Origin: CAZGCA01 sp964524145
Lineage (GTDB): Bacteria > Hydrogenedentota > CAZGCA01
DNA: 35,917 nucleotides
Assembly (NCBI GenBank): GCA_964524145.1
Contig: CAZGCA010000064.1
Coordinates: 1 to 35,917, forward strand
Reading direction: 5' to 3'
The translations under genes and the position numbers were made by a program. This document shows positions 8,583 to 15,792 of this stretch, one piece after another. Every line of letters begins with the position of its first letter. The stretch's first letter is position 1. The notes under the pieces were generated by a model, which did no database searches, was not told the origin of the DNA, and saw only the letters and a program-made list of their open reading frames with translations.

Positions 8583-8597
8583 CGGGTTTCAAACCCG
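8583..8597. terminator. Candidate bidirectional terminator or repeat hairpin
   Basis: A perfect 7-bp inverted repeat CGGGTTT-C-AAACCCG lies in the 69-bp gap between two convergent genes. It has no long T-tract and its loop is a single base, so it may be an extragenic palindrome rather than an efficient terminator. The motif CCGGGTTTGAAAC (minus strand here) also occurs at 284-296. Confidence 0.4.
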
Positions 8598-8607
8598 GCT
8601 GGCCGCG

Positions 8608-10293
8608 CTACTTGGCGTATCCGATGCCCTTGAGCTTCTCGGCGTCTTCGACGCTCATCCGGCTGGTCGGCACAGCGTTCACGGGCTTGCTGTGGGCGAG
8701 CAGCCGGGCTTGCAGCTCGTCCGCAACGTCCTTCTTCTCGCGGTAGAGGTTCTTCATCTCGCGCGGATCGTTTGTGAGGTCGAACAGCTCGCGGAAGTCT
8801 TGTGTCGGCACAAGCCCGAAATGGTACCACCTGCTCCGCCAAGTCTCCTTGCCTTCCGGGTCGAGCCCGACAACTCGCCAGTTGATCCACTGCTGACTGG
8901 CGGCTGAGTTCCACAGGCTTTCGTTACAGTACACCGGCACCGTCCGCGGTTCGTTCGTCGCTATTGAAATCGAAAGGTACCCTTCGACGTCTCTGTCAAC
9001 CCGGTACGAGGCTGGTTCCCGGCCCGCAGGCGGCGACCACCGGTGCTCGAATACGCCGCGCGCGTTTTCGAACGTCTGCCTGGCACCGTCACGCGGGTAC
9101 GGGTCGATATCAACGCATTCCGGGCTGTCGTCGCGCTTGACCTCCTGCGGGTGAACCCATCTGTAGATGTATTTCCACTGGTCCGTCCGGATCGACTTGC
9201 CCGTGTTCAGGTAGCTCTCGGCGAAGACAGCGTCCCGGACCGTCTCTTTCTCGCCGGCGATCAGCGGCAACAAGTCAGTCCCTTCGACCGACGCGGGCGG
9301 ATCGTCACCGAGAAACCTCGCGATGGTCGGGAATATGTCGAGGTTCTGAACCCAGGACCCGATCCGCGCCGGTGCGAACGATGGGTGCTTCAGCACCAGC
9401 GGAATGTGCAACACCGGTTCGAACATCTCGTCATGTCCGAAGGACAGATCGTCACGTTCGTCTGTCATCTCGCCGTGGTCGGCGGTGATCACGTAGAGCA
9501 CGTCTTCGCCGAGCGCCGCGTCCAGCCGCCCCAGCAGCTTTCCCAGCTCTCTGTCCATGAAGGCTATCTCGCCGTCGTACTGGCTCGTGAAGAACTCGAC
9601 ATCGCGCGCCTTCGGCGGAACGTGCCGTACCTGGTGACGACGTATCGTGTCGTACCGCTTTGACAGAGCTTCGGGAAAGTACTTCGTCGCGTACTCGGAC
9701 GGCGGCACATACGGCTGATGAGGGTCGTAGTAGTGTACCCACAGAAAGAGCGGTGCGGACCGGCTGCCGCCACGTGGGGCGTTCTCGTCAAGCCACACGA
9801 AGACGTTCGCGTTCGTCTCGTCGGCCTTCCGCTCGACCTTCTCGCCGGGCACTGTGTCGAAATGGTCGAACCCCTGTCCGAACCCGCACCCGGCATTGAG
9901 TATGAACGCGCTCGTGAACGCCGCGGTCTTGTACCCGTGTTCCTTCAAGTATTCCGCCAACGTGGTGGCGTCGGCCCTCGGCCCGACTGTGTTGGCGTAG
10001 ACACCGTGGTTCTGCACGTACTGGCCCGTGAGAATCGAAGTGTGTCCCGGGTTGGTAACGTTCGACGCGCTCCAGCATCGTTCGAAGAGAACGCCTTCTT
10101 TCGCGACGGCGTCGAGCACCGGACTGGTGTCACGCGCGTACCCGTAGCATCCGAGATGCCTCGCGGAAACCGTGTCCAGCGTTACGAGAACGACGTGCGG
10201 TCGCGGCACGGCAGGTCCACGAGAGCAGCCGCTAAAAAACAGGCACGCCACCGCTCCGAACACACACGCTATCTTTGGCAGTATCCGCGTCAT
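8608..10293 (-). CDS. Sulfatase-fold (alkaline phosphatase superfamily) lipoprotein with Thr nucleophile
   Basis: A 561-residue protein counted from the ATG at 10293; a GTG two codons upstream is the alternative start. The N-terminus has a lipoprotein signal with lipobox FSGC (Cys23), so it is probably anchored in a membrane facing the periplasm. The body is a sulfatase/alkaline-phosphatase-superfamily hydrolase: metal Asp40 in 'VTLDT', 'YYDPHQPYVPP', 'ITADHGE' and 'FGHDEMFEPVLHIPLVL'. The active-site segment reads TNPGHTSILTG (Thr80-Gly90). The place of the Cys/Ser that becomes formylglycine in true sulfatases holds Thr, and the usual Arg is His. In this superfamily Thr is a known direct nucleophile for phospho- and phosphono-esters. 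The substrate may therefore be a phosphodiester or phosphonate rather than a sulfate ester; this is inference. A sigma70-type promoter lies about 40 nt upstream. Confidence 0.9.
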   Translation of the reverse strand: MTRILPKIACVFGAVACLFFSGCSRGPAVPRPHVVLVTLDTVSARHLGCYGYARDTSPVLDAVAKEGVLFERCWSASNVTNPGHTSILTGQYVQNHGVYANTVGPRADATTLAEYLKEHGYKTAAFTSAFILNAGCGFGQGFDHFDTVPGEKVERKADETNANVFVWLDENAPRGGSRSAPLFLWVHYYDPHQPYVPPSEYATKYFPEALSKRYDTIRRHQVRHVPPKARDVEFFTSQYDGEIAFMDRELGKLLGRLDAALGEDVLYVITADHGEMTDERDDLSFGHDEMFEPVLHIPLVLKHPSFAPARIGSWVQNLDIFPTIARFLGDDPPASVEGTDLLPLIAGEKETVRDAVFAESYLNTGKSIRTDQWKYIYRWVHPQEVKRDDSPECVDIDPYPRDGARQTFENARGVFEHRWSPPAGREPASYRVDRDVEGYLSISIATNEPRTVPVYCNESLWNSAASQQWINWRVVGLDPEGKETWRSRWYHFGLVPTQDFRELFDLTNDPREMKNLYREKKDVADELQARLLAHSKPVNAVPTSRMSVEDAEKLKGIGYAK

Positions 10294-10334
10294 CGTCACC
10301 AGCCTACGTGCTGTAATCCCTCCCGCATTTTCTC

Positions 10335-10363
10335 ATTCTAAGGTACCCGCGCAGCCCAGTCAA
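10335..10363 (-). promoter_or_regulatory. sigma70-type promoter of the sulfatase-fold gene
   Basis: Read on the minus strand: TTGACT (10363-10358), 17-bp spacer, TAGAAT (10340-10335). The predicted start of transcription is near 10328, giving a leader of about 35 nt. The rest of the 215-bp gap 10294-10508 shows no gene. Confidence 0.65.
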
Positions 10364-10508
10364 GCATTCACAAAACGAGGAAGTCGCCGGGGCCACGTTT
10401 TCATCAGCGTGGATGGACTACAGCGCAAGCGCCTCGTCTACTGGAAGACAAGACGGTGCGGTATCTTGCGGCCTTGCCGGTCTTTGTTGTTGTTTGTGGC
10501 GAGACGGC

Positions 10509-11066
10509 CTATGCGCTGAGCTTGACGGCTGTGCCGTAGACCAAGAGCTCTGCCGCGGTTCCCACAACACTCGTGGTCATGTAGCGGACATTGATTATCG
10601 CGTCAGCACCCATCTCTGCGGCCTGGGCGATCATCCTGTCGGCGGCCGCTGCTCGAGCCGTTCCCATCATTTCCGTGTACTCGGTCAATTCGCCGCCGAG
10701 TATCAACCTGACGATTGCCGACAGGTCTTTGCCAAGCCAGATGGCGAATACCGTATGGCCCTGGACGAGACCGAGAATCTCTGTGATCTCTCGCCCGGGT
10801 AGTTCAGCCGAGTTCAATAGCAACACCGTGCGGTCAGACTCGGCAGGCAGCGGTGCACCTCCGCCTTTTAGGGCTTTACCTTGTTCGAGCGCCAGTGTCA
10901 GCAGCACGACGAGGATACCGCCCAGAAGGCAGAACACCGCTATCCTGAGCCACCAGGGCACGACCGGGTCGTCCGAAGTTATCACGGCCCACGGGATCCC
11001 CGCGAATACTGCAACGAACAGCCCGAGCACGAACGCCAGCGAACCAATCTGTCGAACTACTTTCAT
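10509..11066 (-). CDS. Two-helix membrane protein with C-terminal UPF0145 (YbjQ-like) domain
   Basis: A 185-residue protein with two N-terminal membrane helices (about residues 7-29 and 38-60) and a YbjQ/UPF0145 domain (about 80-185). The family signatures are visible: 'TEILGLVQGHTVF', a central Gly-Gly then Tyr-rich helix, the stretch 'AAEMGADAIINVRY', and the closing 'VYGTAVKL'. YbjQ proteins form small beta-rich oligomers, annotated as possible heavy-metal-binding, with no settled function. In most genomes the domain stands alone at about 105 residues. Here it is tethered to the membrane. A strong ribosome site (AGGAGGAGGAG) directly precedes the ATG. The 214-bp gap to the neighbouring gene (11067-11280) shows nothing I can identify. 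Confidence 0.85.
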   Translation of the reverse strand: MKVVRQIGSLAFVLGLFVAVFAGIPWAVITSDDPVVPWWLRIAVFCLLGGILVVLLTLALEQGKALKGGGAPLPAESDRTVLLLNSAELPGREITEILGLVQGHTVFAIWLGKDLSAIVRLILGGELTEYTEMMGTARAAAADRMIAQAAEMGADAIINVRYMTTSVVGTAAELLVYGTAVKLSA

Positions 11067-11280
11067 AACTCCTCCTCCTTAGACCACCACAACCAAACTC
11101 TCAGCAAACGTTAAGCATACTCCGCAACAGGCAGCCGCAGTGTATCTGTCGCTTGGCGCGGTCCATGTACTAGCCAAGCTTCCTTGGTGCGCGTGATCGT
11201 CCCAGTTTGGCCATGTCGCGTGAGTTCTCAATTAGACCGCTTCCCCACTGACTCCAAGTCCGCACTGTCGCCCGTCAGCT

Positions 11281-11913
11281 TCAGGTGTCGTACCTCTTGA
11301 GCACACGGTGCAGACGAACTTTTCCGAAGAGCAGGCCTACGCCTACACCCAGCCACAGGAATTTCGCGCCAAGTTTCTGTTTGAATCGAATTGCAGGTGC
11401 GTTGAAGCGGTAGGTGACGCTATAGAACGTGTCCCGGCCCATTTCTTTGAGAGCACCATACACGCGATACCGCAAGTACGGCGCCAGGCCCTTTCCCCGA
11501 AAGGATTCCACGGTGTTCATATCGAACAGATATGCCTCGTGGTCGTTCAGTGGCACCTTGTGCCATCTGAAAGAGCATTCGTCAAGCTCACACCATGTGA
11601 ACGCGGCGACCTGCCCGCGGTACTTCAAGCCGAAACATTGCTGTCCTTCTTCCAATCTTGCCAGCAAGTCGGCTTCCGAGCGGCGCGGCAAGAGCGATGC
11701 GATGGTCTTGATGTCGTCGCGTCCGAAGGAACCGAACGAATAGTCTTCAAAACCGTTCTGCAACGCTGGTGGCAGGCTGTTGTCAACGCCTTCCTGGGTC
11801 CAGTAATACGGCACAATGGATATTCCGAGCTTTGCCAGAACCCTGAACTGCAGCCTGTGTACCACCAGCCCGAACCGGAACGTACGCTGTATCTGTCCCA
11901 GTCTGCCCGTCAT
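11281..11913 (-). CDS. GNAT-family N-acetyltransferase
   Basis: A 210-residue protein. The C-terminal half carries the GNAT acetyl-CoA signature: strand 'YLFDMNTVE' followed by the pyrophosphate loop 'SFRGKGLAPYL' (R-G-x-G-x-A) and a helix, then 'YSVTYRFNAPAIRFKQKLG' (late GNAT motif, Asn-x-x-Ala). The N-terminal 50 residues are basic and not obviously part of the fold. Its ATG overlaps the last base of the preceding BKACE stop codon (TAATG), so translation of the two genes is probably coupled. The acceptor substrate is not predictable. Coupling suggests it modifies an amine in the same pathway as the BKACE enzyme, which is inference. Confidence 0.8.
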   Translation of the reverse strand: MTGRLGQIQRTFRFGLVVHRLQFRVLAKLGISIVPYYWTQEGVDNSLPPALQNGFEDYSFGSFGRDDIKTIASLLPRRSEADLLARLEEGQQCFGLKYRGQVAAFTWCELDECSFRWHKVPLNDHEAYLFDMNTVESFRGKGLAPYLRYRVYGALKEMGRDTFYSVTYRFNAPAIRFKQKLGAKFLWLGVGVGLLFGKVRLHRVLKRYDT

Positions 11914-12752
11914 TACGCGATCGAGAGTCCCAACACTTCTCTAGCCTCTTTATGCGAGTACGGTGTACGTCCCAAAGCATTCGCAATCCCGAGAATCCGT
12001 TCCAGAAGGTCCCGGTTGGTGGCTAGCCGTGTCCTGTCCGAATCGAAGTAGATGTTGTCCTCCAATCCGATGCGGACGCCTCCTCCCGCGACCACGCCCA
12101 GAGCGTTTGTCTTTAGCTGGTAATTGCCGATCCCGCCGGCGGACCAGATGGCGTTGTCCGGCAGCTCCCTGACCATGAGCCCAAGACTCAACAGATTGGC
12201 CTGGGCGCAGGCGATGTTGCCCAGGATTAGGGTGAAGTAATACGGAGGGTTGAGGAGTCCTTTCCTGATAAGATAACGGGCATAGTTTATCATCCCGAGA
12301 TCGAAGACCTCGAGTTCGGGTTTGATGCCCTTGTCGAGCATCTTTCTTGCTAACGCCTGGATCATTTGCGGACTGTTGAGGCTGGCCTGTTTGTTGAAGT
12401 TGAGAGAGCTCAAAGTGAGGCTCGCGAAATCCGGTTTCAACTCGCCGGACAGGTCGAGGCACTCTGATCGCTGTTCGAATTCCGAGTGGATTCTCCCGCT
12501 CGTGGAAACACAAATAACCAAGTCCCTGTTCTGCTTCCTGATCCCGCTGATTATCTCCGCATAGATTTCCTTCTTGTACGCCGGTTGCCCCGATTCATCG
12601 CGAGCATGCACATGAACCATATTGGCTCCAAGCTCTGCCGCTTCGAGCACCTGTTCGACGATCTCTTGCGGCTCAACAGGTAAATGCGGTGTCATTTCCT
12701 TTGTGGGAATCAGTCCGGTAGGGGTGAAGTTGAGAATGAATTTGTTATTCAT
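11913..12752 (-). CDS. Beta-keto acid cleavage enzyme (BKACE, DUF849 family)
   Basis: A 279-residue protein of the zinc-dependent BKACE/Kce family. These enzymes condense a beta-keto acid with acetyl-CoA to give acetoacetate and a new acyl-CoA; the founding member cleaves 3-keto-5-aminohexanoate in lysine fermentation. Visible hallmarks are the zinc-binding His47-x-His49 in 'MVHVHARDESG', 'VICVSTSGR', and a late Glu in 'VRIGLEDNIYF' that matches the family's third zinc ligand. I start at 12752 because AAGGAG lies 6 nt upstream. A consensus promoter also places transcription start near 12796, so the longer reading frame from 12800 would not be fully transcribed. The coupled downstream GNAT gene hints at an amino-containing substrate. 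The specific keto acid cannot be told from sequence alone. Confidence 0.92.
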   Translation of the reverse strand: MNNKFILNFTPTGLIPTKEMTPHLPVEPQEIVEQVLEAAELGANMVHVHARDESGQPAYKKEIYAEIISGIRKQNRDLVICVSTSGRIHSEFEQRSECLDLSGELKPDFASLTLSSLNFNKQASLNSPQMIQALARKMLDKGIKPELEVFDLGMINYARYLIRKGLLNPPYYFTLILGNIACAQANLLSLGLMVRELPDNAIWSAGGIGNYQLKTNALGVVAGGGVRIGLEDNIYFDSDRTRLATNRDLLERILGIANALGRTPYSHKEAREVLGLSIA

Positions 12753-12802
12753 GCACCACTCCTTCATACGACTCCCTGGGCATACCCCGGCTCCTTGCAT
12801 AG

Positions 12803-12831
12803 AGTATATGCCACTCCTCGGCGTGTGTCAA
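12803..12831 (-). promoter_or_regulatory. sigma70-type promoter of the BKACE-GNAT operon
   Basis: Minus strand: perfect TTGACA (12831-12826), 17-bp spacer, TATACT (12808-12803). This is one of the best promoter matches in the window. It decides the start codon of the gene that follows, with a leader of about 44 nt. Confidence 0.75.
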
Positions 12832-12946
12832 TAACGCAATCCGGGACAACGAGCCCTGAAACGGAGTGGATTGGTTTTGCCGTTAAGGTGTTAGGAAGAA
12901 CACGTCTCCGCGCACCTTCGGGTGTGAGTGCATCAGGTGAGAGAAA

Positions 12947-12998
12947 GGCGTCGGGCCGTCACCGTCGTATCGACCGTGGCGGAAACGCTCCCGACGCC
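12947..12998 (-). terminator. Long hairpin, likely terminator of the CpxP-like gene
   Basis: Perfect 9-bp arms GGCGTCGGG and CCCGACGCC enclose 34 nt that can fold further (CACCGTCG/CGACCGTG with one mismatch). On the minus strand the stem is followed by TTTCTCTC and sits about 40 nt past the stop at 13039, as expected for an intrinsic terminator. A second hairpin with a UUCG loop on the plus strand (CGCACC-TTCG-GGTGTG, 12911-12926) lies beside it. The remainder of 12832-13038 shows no gene. Confidence 0.55.
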
Positions 12999-13038
12999 CT
13001 GAACTCGATCGTCTCGGTAAGCCGTGCCGGACACTCGT

Positions 13039-13657
13039 TTAGTCCGGAACGCCCACCAACACGAGTTTAGCCTGCTGCTGGAGCGTCAGCGCTTCGTGCA
13101 GTTCCGCATCCGCCTTCTCGATCGCACCGTCCTTCTTTGTCACGGCGTCTCGGAAGGTCTTCAGTCTGGCCGCGATATCCGCGTTTGGAGTGTCCTTGGA
13201 TCCGGTCGCCCGCACCAAAGCGTCCCTTTCCGGGTCCGTCCGGGGGAGAGAATCTCGAGGAGCGCCCATGAACCTCGCGATCCGCGTGTCGGCCTCGACC
13301 TCGATCTCCTTCTGAACACGAGCCCCGACCTTCCGTTCCTCGTCGGCGCTGCCCAGACCTTCCTCGTGCACGTTGGGCCTTCATCTCACGCATTCGGACG
13401 GGGTCTGTCGTACCGTGCAAACCCCGGATACCTTCTCCGCCCGGGCCCACCTTGCCTATACAGCTTGGCCCATGACAGGGACACTGGCACTGCGCTTCCG
13501 AAATGCAGCGAGTACCTCGCCCGCCCGGGCCCATCCTGTTCATCCGGTCTTGTCCAGGACCGGGTCGCCGCTCGTGGGCATTCGCAGCCAAGGCTCCGGA
13601 AACCAGAACCGCCGCCGCGATGACCGACGTCACTACCGGACGTACCAGCTTTCTCAT
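13039..13657 (-). pseudogene. CpxP/LTXXQ-like periplasmic protein, frameshifted
   Basis: Two overlapping minus-strand frames make one recognisable protein. From the ATG at 13657 (GGAGGG upstream) the first frame gives a signal peptide ending 'GALAANAHE', then 'RRPGPGQDRMNRMGPGGRG', as in Spy/CpxP-type metal and envelope-stress proteins. It then drifts into Arg/Gly-rich nonsense. The second frame gives 'EERKVGARVQKEIEVEADTR' and ends 'EALTLQQQAKLVLVG', the C-terminal helix and LTxxQ-type motif of that family, with stop at 13039. The switch must lie between about 13340 and 13383, because an in-frame TGA blocks the second frame at 13383-13381. The total of 619 nt is one base over a multiple of three. 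Either a recent +1 mutation or a sequence error is possible. A Cys-rich stretch (five Cys in 'CISEAQCQCPCHGPSC') is unusual for the family. Confidence 0.65.
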
Positions 13658-13672
13658 GATCGTTCCCTCCAA

Positions 13673-14297
13673 TCCTGAGTTGAACCTAGAACGGGCAGGT
13701 CCTTGCCTTGAACCTTACCACCCGCTCGTCTGCAAGTAGAGTGGGCAAGGGGCGTGCCAACGCTATAAGGACAGTGAACCCTCGCGTCGTGCATGTGCCG
13801 CGCGCAATTTGTTCGCAAGTCACCGGTACGCGAGCGCGCAATTATTACGCACAGGAACACTGCGGCCAGCTCTGCGAAATTGCGGTCTTTTTCGCGCTGA
13901 GCAGACCGTAGGTTCAAGGATGGGATCGTTTCTTCGCGCTGTCTTTTCTTGGCACTAATACTATAAGTATGGACACTTGTGGTATGAAGACGGGCCGTTC
14001 CATCAAGTTTCTTGCCGCAAAGGTCCAGGCGCGGCTCAAACGTGTGAGCCGTTGTGGACTATTGGTGGCTGGGTTCCTGAATCGGGTCGAAAAGAAGGGG
14101 AAGACCACAACCGTCTATGTTCCCAACAGCACCTCGGTAGCATGCCCCCAGTCGGGAAACTCCATCGCTGTAGCCGTTTCATCACCCCACACGCCACGAC
14201 TATGACCTCCAGACTCCTTACCGACTCTCATGATCCTTCCCCCAACTTGCTACCTCTTCCAATTCTGCGGAGCTGACGGTTAAAAAGTCTGAATGCT
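13673..14297. other. Intergenic stretch with no recognisable gene
   Basis: About 600 bp between the frameshifted gene and the promoter of the Tat-type oxidoreductase. Short ORFs here (for example 13969-14205 and 13977-14276 on the plus strand) lack family resemblance and ribosome sites. Two small inverted repeats are visible: ATACT-ATA-AGTAT (13958-13970) and CGGCTCA-AACGTG-TGAGCCG (14032-14051). I cannot assign a function. Confidence 0.6.
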
Positions 14298-14327
14298 TGC
14301 TACCGGACCGTGCCTCGTAGTATACTC
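14298..14327 (+). promoter_or_regulatory. sigma70-type promoter
   Basis: TTGCTA (14298-14303), 18-bp spacer, TATACT (14322-14327). Transcription would begin near 14334, leaving a leader of under 40 nt to the ATG at 14371. This excludes the longer in-frame start at 14293. Confidence 0.6.
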
Positions 14328-14370
14328 TGACCATCAAGACCTACTATCAAACATGAAGAAAGGGATGATT

Positions 14371-15705
14371 ATGAAAACCAGCCGTCGATCGTTTCTCAAA
14401 AAAGTGTCCGCTGTTTCGGCCGCCCCCTTTATTCTCCCAGCCTGTGTCTGGACCGCGAAGCACAAGCCGAACGACCGTATCGTTATGGGCTTCATTGGGA
14501 TGGGCAAACAGAACCGGGGGCTTCTCAGGAATTTCCTGAGCCACAAAACATGCCGCGTTGTTGCTGTTTGCGATGTCGACACGACGCGCAGGGAAGACGC
14601 TCAACAGCAGGTAAATAGATTCTATACGGAGAGACCGCGACTCGGTTCGGCCGACTGCGACGCCTATAACGACTTCCGAGATGTGATAGCGCGAGATGAT
14701 ATTAACGCTGTCTGCATTGCCACGCCTGACCATTGGCATGCCATTCCTGTCATCGCAGCGCTCGAGACGGGCAAAGACGTCTATTGCGAGAAGCCGTTGA
14801 CCCACAACATCCACGAGGCGGTTGAAATCATCAGGGCGGTGGAAAAGCACGGAAGGGTGCTCCAGACGGGTTCGATGCAGCGCTCGATGCAGGAGTTCCG
14901 TGTGGCCTGTGAACTGGTGCGGAACGGGGCTATCGGCAAGATTGATCGCGTGGAATGTAGTTTTGGCCCTCCGGGAAGACCCTGCGACCTTCCGGAAGAA
15001 CCCATGGAACCCGGGTTGGACTGGGAGATGTGGGTCGGTCCCGCCCCCATGCGCCCCTACAACTCTGTGCTCAGCCCCCGTGGTCTGCATGACCACTTCC
15101 CCGATTGGCGATCGTACAAGGAGTTCGGAGGCGGCATGGTCTGCGACTGGGGCGCCCATCATCTCGACATCGCGCAATGGGGGCTGGGGATGGATGACAG
15201 CGGCCCGATTGAGGTTCGTCCGCCCGATGATCCCAAAGCAGACCACGGCGCCGTCCTTTACTATGATAAGGGCATCAAGGTCATTCACGCCCCGGGCTTC
15301 GGTGCCCATTTCTTCGGCAGCGAGGGTGAAGTCAAGGTGAACCGCGGGAGATTCGAATTCTATCGCAATGGAAAGAAAGTGGCCGGTTTCGTCGATCGCG
15401 AAGCCGACGGTTCCTTGCCAGCAACCTTACGCCGTGTTGAGAGCGAGTACCTGAGCGACGCGAAGATCAAGCTCTATCGGAGCACGAATCATATTCGGGA
15501 CTTCCTGGACTGTGTCAAGTCGCGCACCAAACCGATCACCAGTGAAGAAGTCGGCGGCCGTTCGGCGATATGCTGCCACTTGATGAACCAGGCGTACTAT
15601 AACCATGCGGTCATCAAATGGAACCCTAAGCAGATGCGTCTTGCACAAGGAAGCGGCAAGCCCGAATGGCTGACACGCGACTACCGCTCTCCCTGGAGCG
15701 TATGA
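14371..15705 (+). CDS. Tat-exported Gfo/Idh/MocA-family oxidoreductase
   Basis: A 444-residue protein starting MKTSRRSFLKK, a twin-arginine (Tat) signal with S-R-R-x-F-L-K, followed by an Ala-rich hydrophobic segment. It is therefore exported folded with its cofactor. The N-terminal Rossmann domain binds NAD(P) ('VMGFIGMGKQNRG', 'VVAVCDVD'). The conserved family motif is E140-K141-P142 in 'YCEKPLTHN', where the Lys is catalytic. The C-terminal alpha/beta domain contains 'VCDWGAHHLDIAQWGLG'. This length and layout are typical of secreted Gfo/Idh proteins expanded in planctomycete-like bacteria, which oxidise or rearrange sugars outside the cytoplasm. The start is chosen from AAAGGG about 7 nt upstream and from the Tat motif. 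In-frame ATGs at 14293, 14353 and 14365 are less likely. The substrate is unknown. Confidence 0.92.
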   Translation: MKTSRRSFLKKVSAVSAAPFILPACVWTAKHKPNDRIVMGFIGMGKQNRGLLRNFLSHKTCRVVAVCDVDTTRREDAQQQVNRFYTERPRLGSADCDAYNDFRDVIARDDINAVCIATPDHWHAIPVIAALETGKDVYCEKPLTHNIHEAVEIIRAVEKHGRVLQTGSMQRSMQEFRVACELVRNGAIGKIDRVECSFGPPGRPCDLPEEPMEPGLDWEMWVGPAPMRPYNSVLSPRGLHDHFPDWRSYKEFGGGMVCDWGAHHLDIAQWGLGMDDSGPIEVRPPDDPKADHGAVLYYDKGIKVIHAPGFGAHFFGSEGEVKVNRGRFEFYRNGKKVAGFVDREADGSLPATLRRVESEYLSDAKIKLYRSTNHIRDFLDCVKSRTKPITSEEVGGRSAICCHLMNQAYYNHAVIKWNPKQMRLAQGSGKPEWLTRDYRSPWSV

Positions 15706-15711
15706 ATGGCC

Positions 15712-15734
15712 TGTTCGGAAACATTTTCCGGACA
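15712..15734. terminator. Hairpin just past the oxidoreductase stop
   Basis: TGTTCGGAAA and TTTCCGGACA form a 10-bp stem with one G-U pair and a 3-nt loop, 6 nt beyond the stop codon and between convergent genes. A pronounced T-tract is missing, so termination is plausible but not certain. Confidence 0.5.
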
Positions 15735-15792
15735 ACCTTGCTATTGCCGTCAGTCATTCTTTCTCGCCACGATCTCCCTCGTGAAATGGGGG

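Noticed and set aside
8608..10293. Classical formylglycine sulfatase
   Set aside because: The modified Cys/Ser is replaced by Thr80 and the neighbouring Arg by His, so the standard chemistry is not possible.
11308..12051. Plus-strand ORF of 247 codons over the BKACE-GNAT junction
   Set aside because: Antisense to two recognisable families and lacks a start signal.
13977..14276. Small ORF of 99 codons upstream of the Tat oxidoreductase
   Set aside because: No ribosome site, no hydrophobic or domain pattern and biased composition. Treated as non-coding.
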